In this document: piece after piece, positions 25,696 through 33,824 of the stretch
How positions within the stretch are numbered: position 1 is the first letter of the stretch
Layout of the letters: every line of letters starts with the position of its first letter
Assembly: GCA_023433265.1 (NCBI GenBank)
Contig: JAEZDR010000189.1
Span: forward strand, 1-55,035
Reading direction: 5' to 3'
Origin: Bacteroidota bacterium
GTDB lineage: Bacteria > Bacteroidota > Bacteroidia > Chitinophagales > Chitinophagaceae
DNA: 55,035 bases
Notes under the pieces: generated by a model
What the model saw: only the letters and a program-made list of their open reading frames with translations
Told to the model about the DNA's origin: nothing
Database searches by the model: none
Position numbers and translations under genes: made by a program

Positions 25696-26226
25696 ATGTT
25701 TTTAGATGCGCTTTTCGTTTTGTTGATGGTGCTTGCTGCCTGGAAAGGATATAGGCAAGGCTTAGTTGTTGCCTTGTTCTCGTTCATTGCCATTGTGGTA
25801 GGGTTGGCGGCGGCTATGAAGTTTTCTTTAACCGTGGCAGAATGGCTGGCGCATCACACCAGTATTAACTCCACAGTACTTCCGGTGCTGGCTTTTGTTG
25901 TGATTATTCTTGTGGTGGGGCTACTCATTAGGATAGGAGCTAAGCTTATTCAAAAGGGGCTGCAATTCGCCTTACTTGGGTGGGTGGACAAGTTAGGTGG
26001 GATTGTATTGTATGCATTGGGCTATGCTATTATTCTAAGTGTAATTGTATTCTACAGCATTCAATTGAAAGTAGTAGATGAGGCAGGTTTGGTTGCATCT
26101 AAAAGCTATCCTTTCTTCTCTCCGTTAGGTCCCTGGTTTATTAATTCGCTTGGAGTGATATTGCCTTTCTTCAAAGATATGTTTGCAGAGTTACAAGCAC
26201 TTATTGATGCAATCGATGCTAAGTAA
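25696..26226 (+). CDS. CvpA family membrane protein
   Basis: 176 aa with four hydrophobic helices (about 1-35, 58-85, 90-120 and 135-165). It shows the family's N-terminal pattern DALFVLLMVLAAWKGYRQG. E. coli CvpA relates to colicin V production and envelope stress; the molecular function is not known. Likely in one transcript with the yqeY-like gene upstream. Confidence 0.85.
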   Translation: MFLDALFVLLMVLAAWKGYRQGLVVALFSFIAIVVGLAAAMKFSLTVAEWLAHHTSINSTVLPVLAFVVIILVVGLLIRIGAKLIQKGLQFALLGWVDKLGGIVLYALGYAIILSVIVFYSIQLKVVDEAGLVASKSYPFFSPLGPWFINSLGVILPFFKDMFAELQALIDAIDAK

Positions 26227-26324
26227 TCCTGACAGGCAAATGGATTTTGCCGTAAAAAAGCTATTTTAGCAAAACCACTTACCGCCGCAATATCATTTTT
26301 CCACCGTGTGTCAGGGGAATAAGG

Positions 26325-26332
26325 TAAATTTG
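26325..26332 (+). promoter_or_regulatory. Putative -7 element of the hydrolase gene
   Basis: TAAATTTG matches the TAnnTTTG box, 37 nt before the ATG at 26370. No TTG at -33. Confidence 0.4.
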
Positions 26333-26369
26333 CAAAGGTCATAGCTGGTTGCCAAAGCATAGGAATCTG

Positions 26370-27149
26370 ATGAATTACGTGATAAAACAACAGGAGAAGT
26401 TTAAGTTTATAGAAGAAGGAGAAGGTGAACCATTGCTCCTATTGCATGGTTTATTTGGAGCGCTTAGCAATTTCAAAGATTTGATTGAGCATTTTCGGCA
26501 TCAATACAAGGTGATAGTACCTATGTTGCCGTTGTTTGAGCTTGATATCTTCCATACCACAGTGGGAGGCCTTGCCAAGTACGTTCACAAGTTTATTGAG
26601 GCGAGGAAGCTTAACCAGATACATTTATTGGGTAATTCGCTGGGAGGGCATGTAGCCCTTGTGCATGTACTTAAGCACCCGGAAAAGATAAAGTCGCTGA
26701 TTCTAACAGGGAGCTCAGGGTTATTTGAGAATGGAATGGGCGACAGTTATCCTAAGCGCGGAGATTATGATTATATAAGAAAGAAGACTGAACTGACATT
26801 CTTTGATCCGGCAATGGCAAGCAAAGAGTTAGTAGATGAGGTGTTCGAGATTACTAATAATAGGATTAAGGTTATCAAGATTATTTCGCTGGCAAAAAGC
26901 GCAATTAGAAATAACCTGGGCGAAGAATTGAACCAGGTGAAGCAACCGACGCTCCTAATTTGGGGAAACAATGACACCATTACCCCACCCTTCGTAGCAA
27001 AGGAATTTCAACGTCTCATCCCCAATAGCGAATTGCATTTCATTGACAAATGCGGCCATGCGCCAATGATGGAGGTGCCAGGGCAGTTTAACATTTTATT
27101 AGACCAGTTCCTGTCAAAGCACAAGCAGCCTGCAATAACCGTAGCGTAG
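26370..27149 (+). CDS. Alpha/beta hydrolase
   Basis: 259 aa from ATG 26370; the TTG at 26349 is in frame but the hydrolase fold starts after the ATG. Oxyanion-hole HGLFG (26-30), nucleophile S90 in GNSLGG, acid D202 (GNNDTITP) and H230 (CGHAPMM) form a complete triad. Substrate unknown: the family spans esterases, dehalogenases and C-C hydrolases. It stands between CvpA and the CBS protein. Confidence 0.85.
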   Translation: MNYVIKQQEKFKFIEEGEGEPLLLLHGLFGALSNFKDLIEHFRHQYKVIVPMLPLFELDIFHTTVGGLAKYVHKFIEARKLNQIHLLGNSLGGHVALVHVLKHPEKIKSLILTGSSGLFENGMGDSYPKRGDYDYIRKKTELTFFDPAMASKELVDEVFEITNNRIKVIKIISLAKSAIRNNLGEELNQVKQPTLLIWGNNDTITPPFVAKEFQRLIPNSELHFIDKCGHAPMMEVPGQFNILLDQFLSKHKQPAITVA

Positions 27150-27218
27150 GGTACTGGCATGCGGTATTGGCTGTGAATGGCATCATTTTAAAGGACTCAT
27201 TAGTAGTAAATAGACACA

Positions 27219-27866
27219 ATGCTTGTTGCAAACATCATATTGAGCAACTTCCCGTCGCTAAGTTTTAGTGATACCGTGTCATCAGCACTGCAGCTAATGC
27301 AGGATTATGATGTGCAGCACATGCCTGTGGTTACAGAAGATAAGTTTGAAGGCATATTGGCAAAAGAGGACCTTCTTGAATTAGATCAAAATGCCAGCCT
27401 TAGCGCTCTCAAAGACTCCTTGCTCCACCTGTCAGTGAACGATCAGGATCATATATTTAGCGCGGTAAAGCTTGCAGGGAGCCATCACTTGACAGTGGTT
27501 CCAGTTATTAACGAGGTGAAGGAATTTGCGGGTGTCATTATCAATACAGACCTTGTAACGGCATTATGTACCTTTCTGAGTGTAGAAGAAGCCGGTGCCG
27601 TAATAGTAGTGGAGATTGACAAAAGGCATTTTTCGTTTGGGGAAATTTCGCGTCTCGTTGAGACTAACGACGCATATATTACCCAACTTAATACCCACAT
27701 GGACAAGGATACCGGTCTATTACAGGTGACTTTAAAGCTTAATAAGTTTGAAGTTTCTGATATAATTGCCACTTTCCAGCGCTACGATTATTCAGTAAAA
27801 TATTACTTTGGAGAGGAGTGGTATGGAAATGAGCTGAAAGACAACTATAACCTGCTAATGACGTAA
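27219..27866 (+). CDS. CBS domain protein
   Basis: 215 aa with two CBS motifs in the first about 125 residues (VSSALQLMQDYDVQHMPVVTED and DHIFSAVKLAGSHHLTVVPVINE), which usually bind adenosyl ligands. A C-terminal ACT-like part follows (VIVVEIDKRHFSFGEISRLVE...). First of four same-strand genes: CBS, BamA-like, NAD kinase, DUF6089. CBS proteins next to NAD kinase are a recurring arrangement in Bacteroidota. Ligand and target are unknown. Confidence 0.85.
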   Translation: MLVANIILSNFPSLSFSDTVSSALQLMQDYDVQHMPVVTEDKFEGILAKEDLLELDQNASLSALKDSLLHLSVNDQDHIFSAVKLAGSHHLTVVPVINEVKEFAGVIINTDLVTALCTFLSVEEAGAVIVVEIDKRHFSFGEISRLVETNDAYITQLNTHMDKDTGLLQVTLKLNKFEVSDIIATFQRYDYSVKYYFGEEWYGNELKDNYNLLMT

Positions 27867-27882
27867 TTAAAAATGTAGCTCC

Positions 27883-27890
27883 TATCTTTA
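27883..27890 (+). promoter_or_regulatory. Putative -7 element of the BamA-like gene
   Basis: TATCTTTA, one change from TAnnTTTG, 25 nt before the ATG at 27916. No TTG at -33. Confidence 0.3.
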
Positions 27891-27915
27891 GCGCTCAACT
27901 CTTTTCAGTAAAACT

Positions 27916-29331
27916 ATGGCGAGATGGTGTGCCTGGCTGGCAAATACTTTCTTTTTCTTTTTACTTACACCCGCGTATGCACAACAATTGCCTGTAACCA
28001 CCTACCTGCCGATTACAGACTCCGGCAGCTCAGTGCGTGTGGGTACCATTACCATTACCGGTAACAAAATAACTAAGGAACATATTGTAAGAAGAGAATT
28101 TTTCCTGAACGAAGGAGACTCGATGAGCTACCGCGACCTATTTGCGCGTATGCAGGAGACACAAAACTACCTGATGAACACTGCGTTGTTTGTAGAAGCA
28201 AATATGCACGTACGTTCCCGGGTAGACGATACTGTTCACCTTTCTGTTGACTTAAAAGAACGCTGGTACATCTTTCCGCTTCCTTATTTCAAACTGGTTG
28301 ACAGGAATTTTAACCAATGGTGGGTGGAACATAAACGCAGCCTTGAGAGGGTGAACTACGGTCTTAAGTTTATGTGGTACAACTTTACCGGGAGGAAGGA
28401 TAATTTATATGTTTACCTGATTACGGGTTACAACCGGCAAGTGCAGTTGAAGTATGAGCAACCTGTGATTGAGAAAACAATGAAACACGGAGTAGGTATC
28501 TTGTTGCGATACAGTAATCAAAAAGAAGCTATTTATGATACCCGTTTCAATAAGCAGGTATTCCAGAAACAGGAAAAGTTTGTAAGAGAAGACAGGAGAG
28601 TAGAACTTGATTATTATTACCGTCCAGCTATCAAATCAAGACACACCATAAAGTTAGCTTTTCAAACTGTTTCGATTGCTGACTCCATTAGCAAGCTTAA
28701 CCCTTCTTTTTTTGGAAGTGGAACTTCGGTGGCATATCCTGAAATTGCTTACCATTACCATTATTTCGGAGCTGATTACACACCTTACCCCACTAAAGGT
28801 CTATTGGTAAAAGGAGAGTTATTACGAAGAGGTTTCAGTTCTAAATTAGATATGTGGCAGCTTACTGGCCGTGTGCAGTACACGCATCCGGTAAGTAAGA
28901 AGACACAGCTGCAATTGGAGGGATGGGGTTCAATAAAGTTGCCTTTTGAGCAGCCTTTTTACAACCGGCAAATGTTGGGGTATTCGGAAATATATATGAG
29001 GGGGCTTGAATATTACGTTGTAGATGGAGTGGCCGGAGGTATGGGAAAGGCAACCTTACAAACGCAGGTATTGGGCTTTACTTTGAATAATCCGTATAAG
29101 ATAAAAAGCCTTGAACGCATACCTGTTCGTATAATGTTGAAGCTGTACAGCGACGCGGGTTACATACACGCTGAAAAAGCTGCCACCAATATGTTAAACA
29201 ATAAGCTCCTCCATACATGGGGAGTAGGGTTGGATATTGTTACTATTTACGATCTTGTTCTTAAAGTTGAATACAGTTTCAACCAATTGGGAAATAGAGG
29301 TCTATTTTTGCACTCTAAGAACGAATTCTAA
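27916..29331 (+). CDS. BamA/TamA-like outer-membrane protein with one POTRA domain
   Basis: 471 aa. Signal peptide ending AYA (about 22), a single POTRA-like segment (about 40-120: VGTITITGNKITKEHIVRREFFLNEGD), then a beta-barrel rich in aromatic strands to the C-terminus. It is shorter than true BamA (five POTRAs, about 800 aa). It is therefore a BamA-like paralogue, perhaps for protein or lipid handling in the outer membrane, rather than the essential assembly factor. It lies between CBS and NAD kinase genes. Confidence 0.8.
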   Translation: MARWCAWLANTFFFFLLTPAYAQQLPVTTYLPITDSGSSVRVGTITITGNKITKEHIVRREFFLNEGDSMSYRDLFARMQETQNYLMNTALFVEANMHVRSRVDDTVHLSVDLKERWYIFPLPYFKLVDRNFNQWWVEHKRSLERVNYGLKFMWYNFTGRKDNLYVYLITGYNRQVQLKYEQPVIEKTMKHGVGILLRYSNQKEAIYDTRFNKQVFQKQEKFVREDRRVELDYYYRPAIKSRHTIKLAFQTVSIADSISKLNPSFFGSGTSVAYPEIAYHYHYFGADYTPYPTKGLLVKGELLRRGFSSKLDMWQLTGRVQYTHPVSKKTQLQLEGWGSIKLPFEQPFYNRQMLGYSEIYMRGLEYYVVDGVAGGMGKATLQTQVLGFTLNNPYKIKSLERIPVRIMLKLYSDAGYIHAEKAATNMLNNKLLHTWGVGLDIVTIYDLVLKVEYSFNQLGNRGLFLHSKNEF

Positions 29332-29390
29332 TCACAGCTTTCCCTGTGTAGATTGGCTATAGTTTGGGATAGGGGAAGAAACCACTATGA

Positions 29391-30269
29391 ATGAAAATAG
29401 CGATCTACAGTAGGGGCCTTGATGCTGACCATCAGCAACAGCTTATCCACTTGTTGCGGGAGCTCTTGAGGTTTAAAGTTGAAATACTGCTTTATGTTAC
29501 CTTGTTTCCTAACTCTGAAGAGCTGTTTGACCCTTTTGACAGGGTGCAAGCCTTCCATAGTCAAAAAGACCTTGACTCCTCAGTAGATTGCTTCATAAGT
29601 CTTGGCGGTGATGGCACCATGCTGGACGCAGTTACCCTGGTGCAGGATAAAAACGTACCCATCCTTGGTATTAACTTCGGAAGGCTGGGCTTTCTTGCCA
29701 GCCTGGGTAAGGAAGACCTTGGCAGCGCCGTAGATGCCCTTGTGAACGGAACGTATGTTTTTGACAAGCGCTCCCTCATACACCTGGATGCAAATATTCC
29801 TTTGTTTGGCGATGCGCCTTTTGCACTGAACGAATTTGCCATTCACAAGCGGGATACATCGCCGATGGTAAAAATTCATACCTACCTGAATGGAGAGTTT
29901 CTGAATACCTATTGGGCCGACGGGTTGATTGTAGCTACCCCTACAGGTTCTACAGGGTATAATATGAGCTGTAATGGACCCATTGTATTCCCTGAATCAG
30001 GGAGCTTTGTAATAACCCCGGTGGCGCCCCACAACCTGAACGTAAGGCCCATCATAGTGCCAGATACCAATATTATTTCTTTTGAAGTGGAGGGAAGGAC
30101 CGAGGAGTTTATTTGTGCGCTGGACTCGAGACGAGAGATCGTTAACAAGAATATCCAGATCGCGGTAAAGAAAGAAAAGTTTACAGTGAACCTGGTCAGG
30201 CTTAATGAAAACAGTTTCCTCTCTACGCTAAGGTCCAAGCTAACCTGGGGACTAGACAAAAGAAATTAG
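29391..30269 (+). CDS. nadK: NAD kinase
   Basis: 292 aa. Phosphorylates NAD to NADP using ATP or polyphosphate. Diagnostic motifs: GGDGT (72-76), NEFAIHK, and the TPTGSTGYN glycine-rich loop, with FICALDSR near the C-terminus. Length is normal. It precedes the DUF6089 gene by 55 bp. Confidence 0.95.
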   Translation: MKIAIYSRGLDADHQQQLIHLLRELLRFKVEILLYVTLFPNSEELFDPFDRVQAFHSQKDLDSSVDCFISLGGDGTMLDAVTLVQDKNVPILGINFGRLGFLASLGKEDLGSAVDALVNGTYVFDKRSLIHLDANIPLFGDAPFALNEFAIHKRDTSPMVKIHTYLNGEFLNTYWADGLIVATPTGSTGYNMSCNGPIVFPESGSFVITPVAPHNLNVRPIIVPDTNIISFEVEGRTEEFICALDSRREIVNKNIQIAVKKEKFTVNLVRLNENSFLSTLRSKLTWGLDKRN

Positions 30270-30324
30270 CTGTTTGGTACAACAATGGCAACATTTATTA
30301 CGTTTTTTCTATCATTGCAACGGA

Positions 30325-31152
30325 ATGACTAAGCGATTTACAGGATTATTCTTCATACTCATCTTATCTATTGGTGCAAGGGCTCAGTATGAAAGTTATG
30401 TACAGGTAGGGGAAATAGGTGTTGCTGTGGGAGGCGCACACTATTTTGGTGACCTAAATACTTCATCCGCTGTTAGCAGGCCGAAGATTGCCATTGGTGG
30501 TTACTTCTTAAAGCAGTTCAACAATTTTGTAGGCATAAAGCTGTCGGGCAACTTTATACAACTGGGCTATTCGGATGTTTATGCCAAGAATGTTGTACAG
30601 CGCCGAAGGAATCTTTCGTTTAATACGAATATATGGGAGGCCTCCGCCAGTGCTTATTTCAATTTCTTTCAATACATACCTGGAGTGGAAGGCTACAATT
30701 ACACTCCTTATGTTTCACTGGGAGGTGGCGTGTTTACATTTGATCCCTATGCATACTACAGGGGCGAGAAGGTGATGCTGCGTACATTAGGAACAGAGGG
30801 ACAAGGCAGCCCTCAACATCCTGGAAGGAAAGTGTATAAGCCATATGCTTTTTGTTTCCCGGTATCTGTTGGGTTTAAATATAGCTTCAGCAATACTATT
30901 AACCTGTATGCCGAATTGAGTTACAGGTTCACGAATACCGATTACCTTGACGATGTTAGCACAACCTATACACCGGAAGCTTTCAAGCCCAATTCGTTGG
31001 GAGCTGCCATGTTTGACAGAAGCTATGAGACCGGTGACCCTATTGGCATAGCCGGAAGGCAGCGGGGTAACAGTACACAAAAAGACAGCTACGCGGTATT
31101 CCAGATAGGCTTATCGTTCAACCTATCGTCCTACGCCTGCCCTACCTATTAG
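30325..31152 (+). CDS. DUF6089 family outer-membrane protein
   Basis: 275 aa from ATG 30325, which begins the signal peptide (KRFTGLFFILILSIGARAQ). The in-frame TTG at 30274 lies before it. The mature part shows EIGVAVGGAHYFGDLN and repeated barrel-type strands ending in VFQIGLSFNLSS. I recognise it as the DUF6089 family of Bacteroidota, often found beside NAD kinase and outer-membrane assembly genes. Function unknown. Confidence 0.85.
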   Translation: MTKRFTGLFFILILSIGARAQYESYVQVGEIGVAVGGAHYFGDLNTSSAVSRPKIAIGGYFLKQFNNFVGIKLSGNFIQLGYSDVYAKNVVQRRRNLSFNTNIWEASASAYFNFFQYIPGVEGYNYTPYVSLGGGVFTFDPYAYYRGEKVMLRTLGTEGQGSPQHPGRKVYKPYAFCFPVSVGFKYSFSNTINLYAELSYRFTNTDYLDDVSTTYTPEAFKPNSLGAAMFDRSYETGDPIGIAGRQRGNSTQKDSYAVFQIGLSFNLSSYACPTY

Positions 31153-31158
31153 GAAATA

Positions 31159-32550
31159 TTAAAGCATGATTCCCTGCAGGAACATGTATGCTACACTGAA
31201 ATAAATAAGTAAGCCTGTAACGTCCACCATTGTGGCAACAAACGGGGCAGAAGAAACTGCCGGGTCAGCACCAAAGCGTTTAAGTATTAAAGGGAACATC
31301 GATCCTGAAAGGGTTCCCCATAACACTACACCCATAAGGGCAACACCTACTGTGAGGGCAATTGGCAGCCAATGATCGCCGTAGAGTTGCGGTGCCACCC
31401 CATGCCATACCGCAATGCGCAGGAAGCCAAAGATCCCGAGAACGCCGCCTAGTAATACACCGCTAATGATTTCGCGTTTGAGTACCTGCCACCATTCTTT
31501 GATAGTGAGATCGCCTACAGCCATAGCCTGTATGATAAGTGTTGAAGCCTGCGAGCCGCTATTGCCGCCACTTGAAATGATAAGGGGAATAAACAAAGCA
31601 AGCACTACTGCTTTTGCTATTTCATCCTCGTAATATTTCATAACAGAAGCGGTAATCAATTCGCCGAGGAAGAGCACGATAAGCCATCCCACTCTTTTTC
31701 TAAAAAGCTTCATAATGGGCACTTCGAGATAGGGCTCGTTGAGGGCTTCGGTACCACCAATCTTTTGGATGTCCTCACTAAACTCTTCGTTTGTTACCCA
31801 AAGGATGTCGTCAATAGTGACGATGCCAAGAAGTAAATTGTTGTTGTCCACTACCGGAAGGGCGACCCTATTATTCATTTTAAACACCTGGCTGGCCTGT
31901 TCCTGGTCGTCTGTTACTTTAAGCGCTATTACCCTTCCATCAATCAATTCATCTACCCGTTTGTCGGGGGAAGCGAGGATAATATCTCGTATTCTTATAT
32001 CGTCAACAAGTTCACCCCGTTCGTTTATCACATAAAGAACATCGATGGTTTCACTGTTTTTTGCTACTCTTCGTATAATTCTAAATACATCATCCACCGT
32101 ATTGTACTCATAGACATAAACATAGTCGGGCGTCATTAGCCTACCCACACTGTCTTCTGGGTAGCCTAGCAAGGACAGGGTAATTCTACGCTCTTCAGGG
32201 TCAAGGAGCTTGATCAGATCCCGGATCACCTCTTTAGGAAGTTCTTCGAGGAAGTCTGTGCGGTCGTCGGCAGGTAACTCGTTAAGTAGCTCCGCAGTTT
32301 TGAATGAGGGAAGTTCTTTTACAATTTGCTTTTGGTAACTGAGATCGAGCAGTTTAAACACACTGGCTGCCCTGTGAATGGCCATGCTACCCACAATGTT
32401 GGCCATGTAATCAGGGTTCTCGTATATCAGATCTACTACATCACTAATGTTCTGATGGTTTAGAAAGTCGCGGATCTGCAGTTTATCGTCGCCTGCGATT
32501 ACGTGTTCAAACTGTTCCTGGAGAGAAAGCTCCTCCATCTGGTAACTCAT
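31159..32550 (-). CDS. mgtE: Magnesium transporter MgtE
   Basis: 463 aa Mg2+ channel of the inner membrane. An N-terminal superhelical domain (about 1-130; ELPADDRTDFLEELP, DPEERRITLSLLGYPEDSVG), two CBS domains (about 135-255) and a C-terminal pore domain of five helices from about 285 (GNSGSQASTLIIQAMA, PLILKRFGADPA). All MgtE domains are present in order. It is convergent with DUF6089 (6 bp between stops) and divergent from the SET gene. Confidence 0.94.
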   Translation of the reverse strand: MSYQMEELSLQEQFEHVIAGDDKLQIRDFLNHQNISDVVDLIYENPDYMANIVGSMAIHRAASVFKLLDLSYQKQIVKELPSFKTAELLNELPADDRTDFLEELPKEVIRDLIKLLDPEERRITLSLLGYPEDSVGRLMTPDYVYVYEYNTVDDVFRIIRRVAKNSETIDVLYVINERGELVDDIRIRDIILASPDKRVDELIDGRVIALKVTDDQEQASQVFKMNNRVALPVVDNNNLLLGIVTIDDILWVTNEEFSEDIQKIGGTEALNEPYLEVPIMKLFRKRVGWLIVLFLGELITASVMKYYEDEIAKAVVLALFIPLIISSGGNSGSQASTLIIQAMAVGDLTIKEWWQVLKREIISGVLLGGVLGIFGFLRIAVWHGVAPQLYGDHWLPIALTVGVALMGVVLWGTLSGSMFPLILKRFGADPAVSSAPFVATMVDVTGLLIYFSVAYMFLQGIML

Positions 32551-32578
32551 GCCTGCAAATTAATTGCTTTAGTTGTAT

Positions 32579-32586
32579 TAAGTTTG
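32579..32586 (+). promoter_or_regulatory. Putative -7 element of the SET gene
   Basis: TAAGTTTG, exact TAnnTTTG, 31 nt before the ATG at 32618. No TTG at the expected distance. Confidence 0.45.
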
Positions 32587-32617
32587 TTCGCTGCAAGCCT
32601 ATGTTCAATCTTATTCC

Positions 32618-33013
32618 ATGATTTTACCGATGTTATTTGTGGGGCCTTCCTCAAAGGGGGGCCGGGGAGTGTTTACGAGTAAGGCCATTAAGGCCGGGAC
32701 GGTGATAGAAATATCGCCGGTGCTGGTGTTTAGCCCTAAAGAGCGAAAGGCACTGGAAGAGACCTTATTGTACAATTACATATTTGAGTGGGGAGAAGAT
32801 CAGAAGTCGGCATGCGTAGCGTTGGGTTATGTTTCGCTATACAACCATTCGTACGATGCCAATTGCAGTTATGAGATGGATTACGAAACCGAACTGATGA
32901 CAATTACTACGGTTAAAGCAGTAAAAAAAGGAGAGGAGTTGAGCATTAACTACAACGCTACACCAGATGATGAAACGCCTGTATGGTTTCACGAAACTGT
33001 AGTAGACGAATAG
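32618..33013 (+). CDS. SET domain protein
   Basis: 131 aa, consisting of a compact SET domain: GGRGVFTSKAIKAGTVIE (N-SET), YNHSYDANCSYE (the NHS-x-x-x-N-C motif binding S-adenosylmethionine) and GEELSINYN (catalytic Tyr). SET proteins are protein-lysine methyltransferases; the bacterial target is unknown. No pre- or post-SET cysteines. Its stop directly abuts that of the convergent secreted protein. Confidence 0.88.
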   Translation: MILPMLFVGPSSKGGRGVFTSKAIKAGTVIEISPVLVFSPKERKALEETLLYNYIFEWGEDQKSACVALGYVSLYNHSYDANCSYEMDYETELMTITTVKAVKKGEELSINYNATPDDETPVWFHETVVDE

Positions 33014-33445
33014 TTATACAAGAACCGGTACGACGTCCCTATCCCTTGCATCGAGCCTGATAAGAGAAGACTCTGTATTTAGAATGCTGCCCCGGGTATT
33101 ATAGACAACTTCGTAGGAAGCCTCGAGCCTGTCGTGCCCGTGGTTTACTTCTGTAATTTCAGCAACAAAAGACAGCGCATTGGCTGCATCAGGAAACCTA
33201 TTAAGCTGAATAGGGTCGATGAGTTTTGACCATAACAATTCCCTTCCCTGCTTATTTGATTTATAGACCCGCAACTGGATAGTTGCGTAAGATTCTTCGT
33301 ACACATTGTAATTATAGTTGCTGGCGGCGGCTATCCTAAACTCTACCTGCTTTGCAGTTTGCTTTACAGCTTCTTTTTTGCCAAACACTTCTGTGAAAGC
33401 AATAAGGCTTAGCGCGAGTAAGACGAGTGAGAATATCTTTTTCAT
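33014..33445 (-). CDS. Hypothetical secreted protein
   Basis: 143 aa with an N-terminal signal sequence (KKIFSLVLLALSLIAFTEVFG, about 22). The mature part is beta-rich and charged (YATIQLRVYKSNKQGRELLW, LEASYEVVYNTRG). No recognised family or catalytic motif. It is convergent with and abuts the SET gene. Upstream are two TGTAC words 5 bp apart. Confidence 0.65.
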   Translation of the reverse strand: MKKIFSLVLLALSLIAFTEVFGKKEAVKQTAKQVEFRIAAASNYNYNVYEESYATIQLRVYKSNKQGRELLWSKLIDPIQLNRFPDAANALSFVAEITEVNHGHDRLEASYEVVYNTRGSILNTESSLIRLDARDRDVVPVLV

Positions 33446-33824
33446 AGCCTGGTTTTTTGGTTTTTATGCATGTACAACGATGTACGATTAGTTTCGTTAC
33501 ACGAAGAAACCGAGGAATCAGGTTAAAGAATTACAAAGCGCTGATGAGTGGTTTAAACATGATTCCTACGGCTGTATGGGGTGAAGAGAGATGTGATGCC
33601 CCATAGGACACAAGTTCGGTAATGCATCTACAAAATCTCTTGCCCCATTGGGACAAAAAGTAAGGCTGCACGATGCTTAAGGTGAAAAGCTAAAGCGGAT
33701 AAAAGGCCGGATGGTGAATAAATATTCACGGGATCAACAGATAATGCAGCACCGTTTAAAGCTGACATTCACCCTTTATCTAAATTTTACATCGGCCTGT
33801 TGGTTCTGTGTTATTTTTGTAGGG
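33446..33824. other. Intergenic region upstream of the tolC-like gene
   Basis: 379 bp without a convincing gene. It contains an inverted TATGGGG...CCCCATA pair (33575-33605) and a second CCCCAT exactly 44 bp after the first (33599 and 33643). Its right end holds the TATTTTTG -7-like element. Confidence 0.5.
33812..33819 (+). promoter_or_regulatory. Putative -7 element just before the tolC-like ATG
   Basis: TATTTTTG (TAnnTTTG) ends 5 nt before the ATG at 33825, implying a leaderless or almost leaderless transcript if used. No -33 TTG. Confidence 0.35.
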
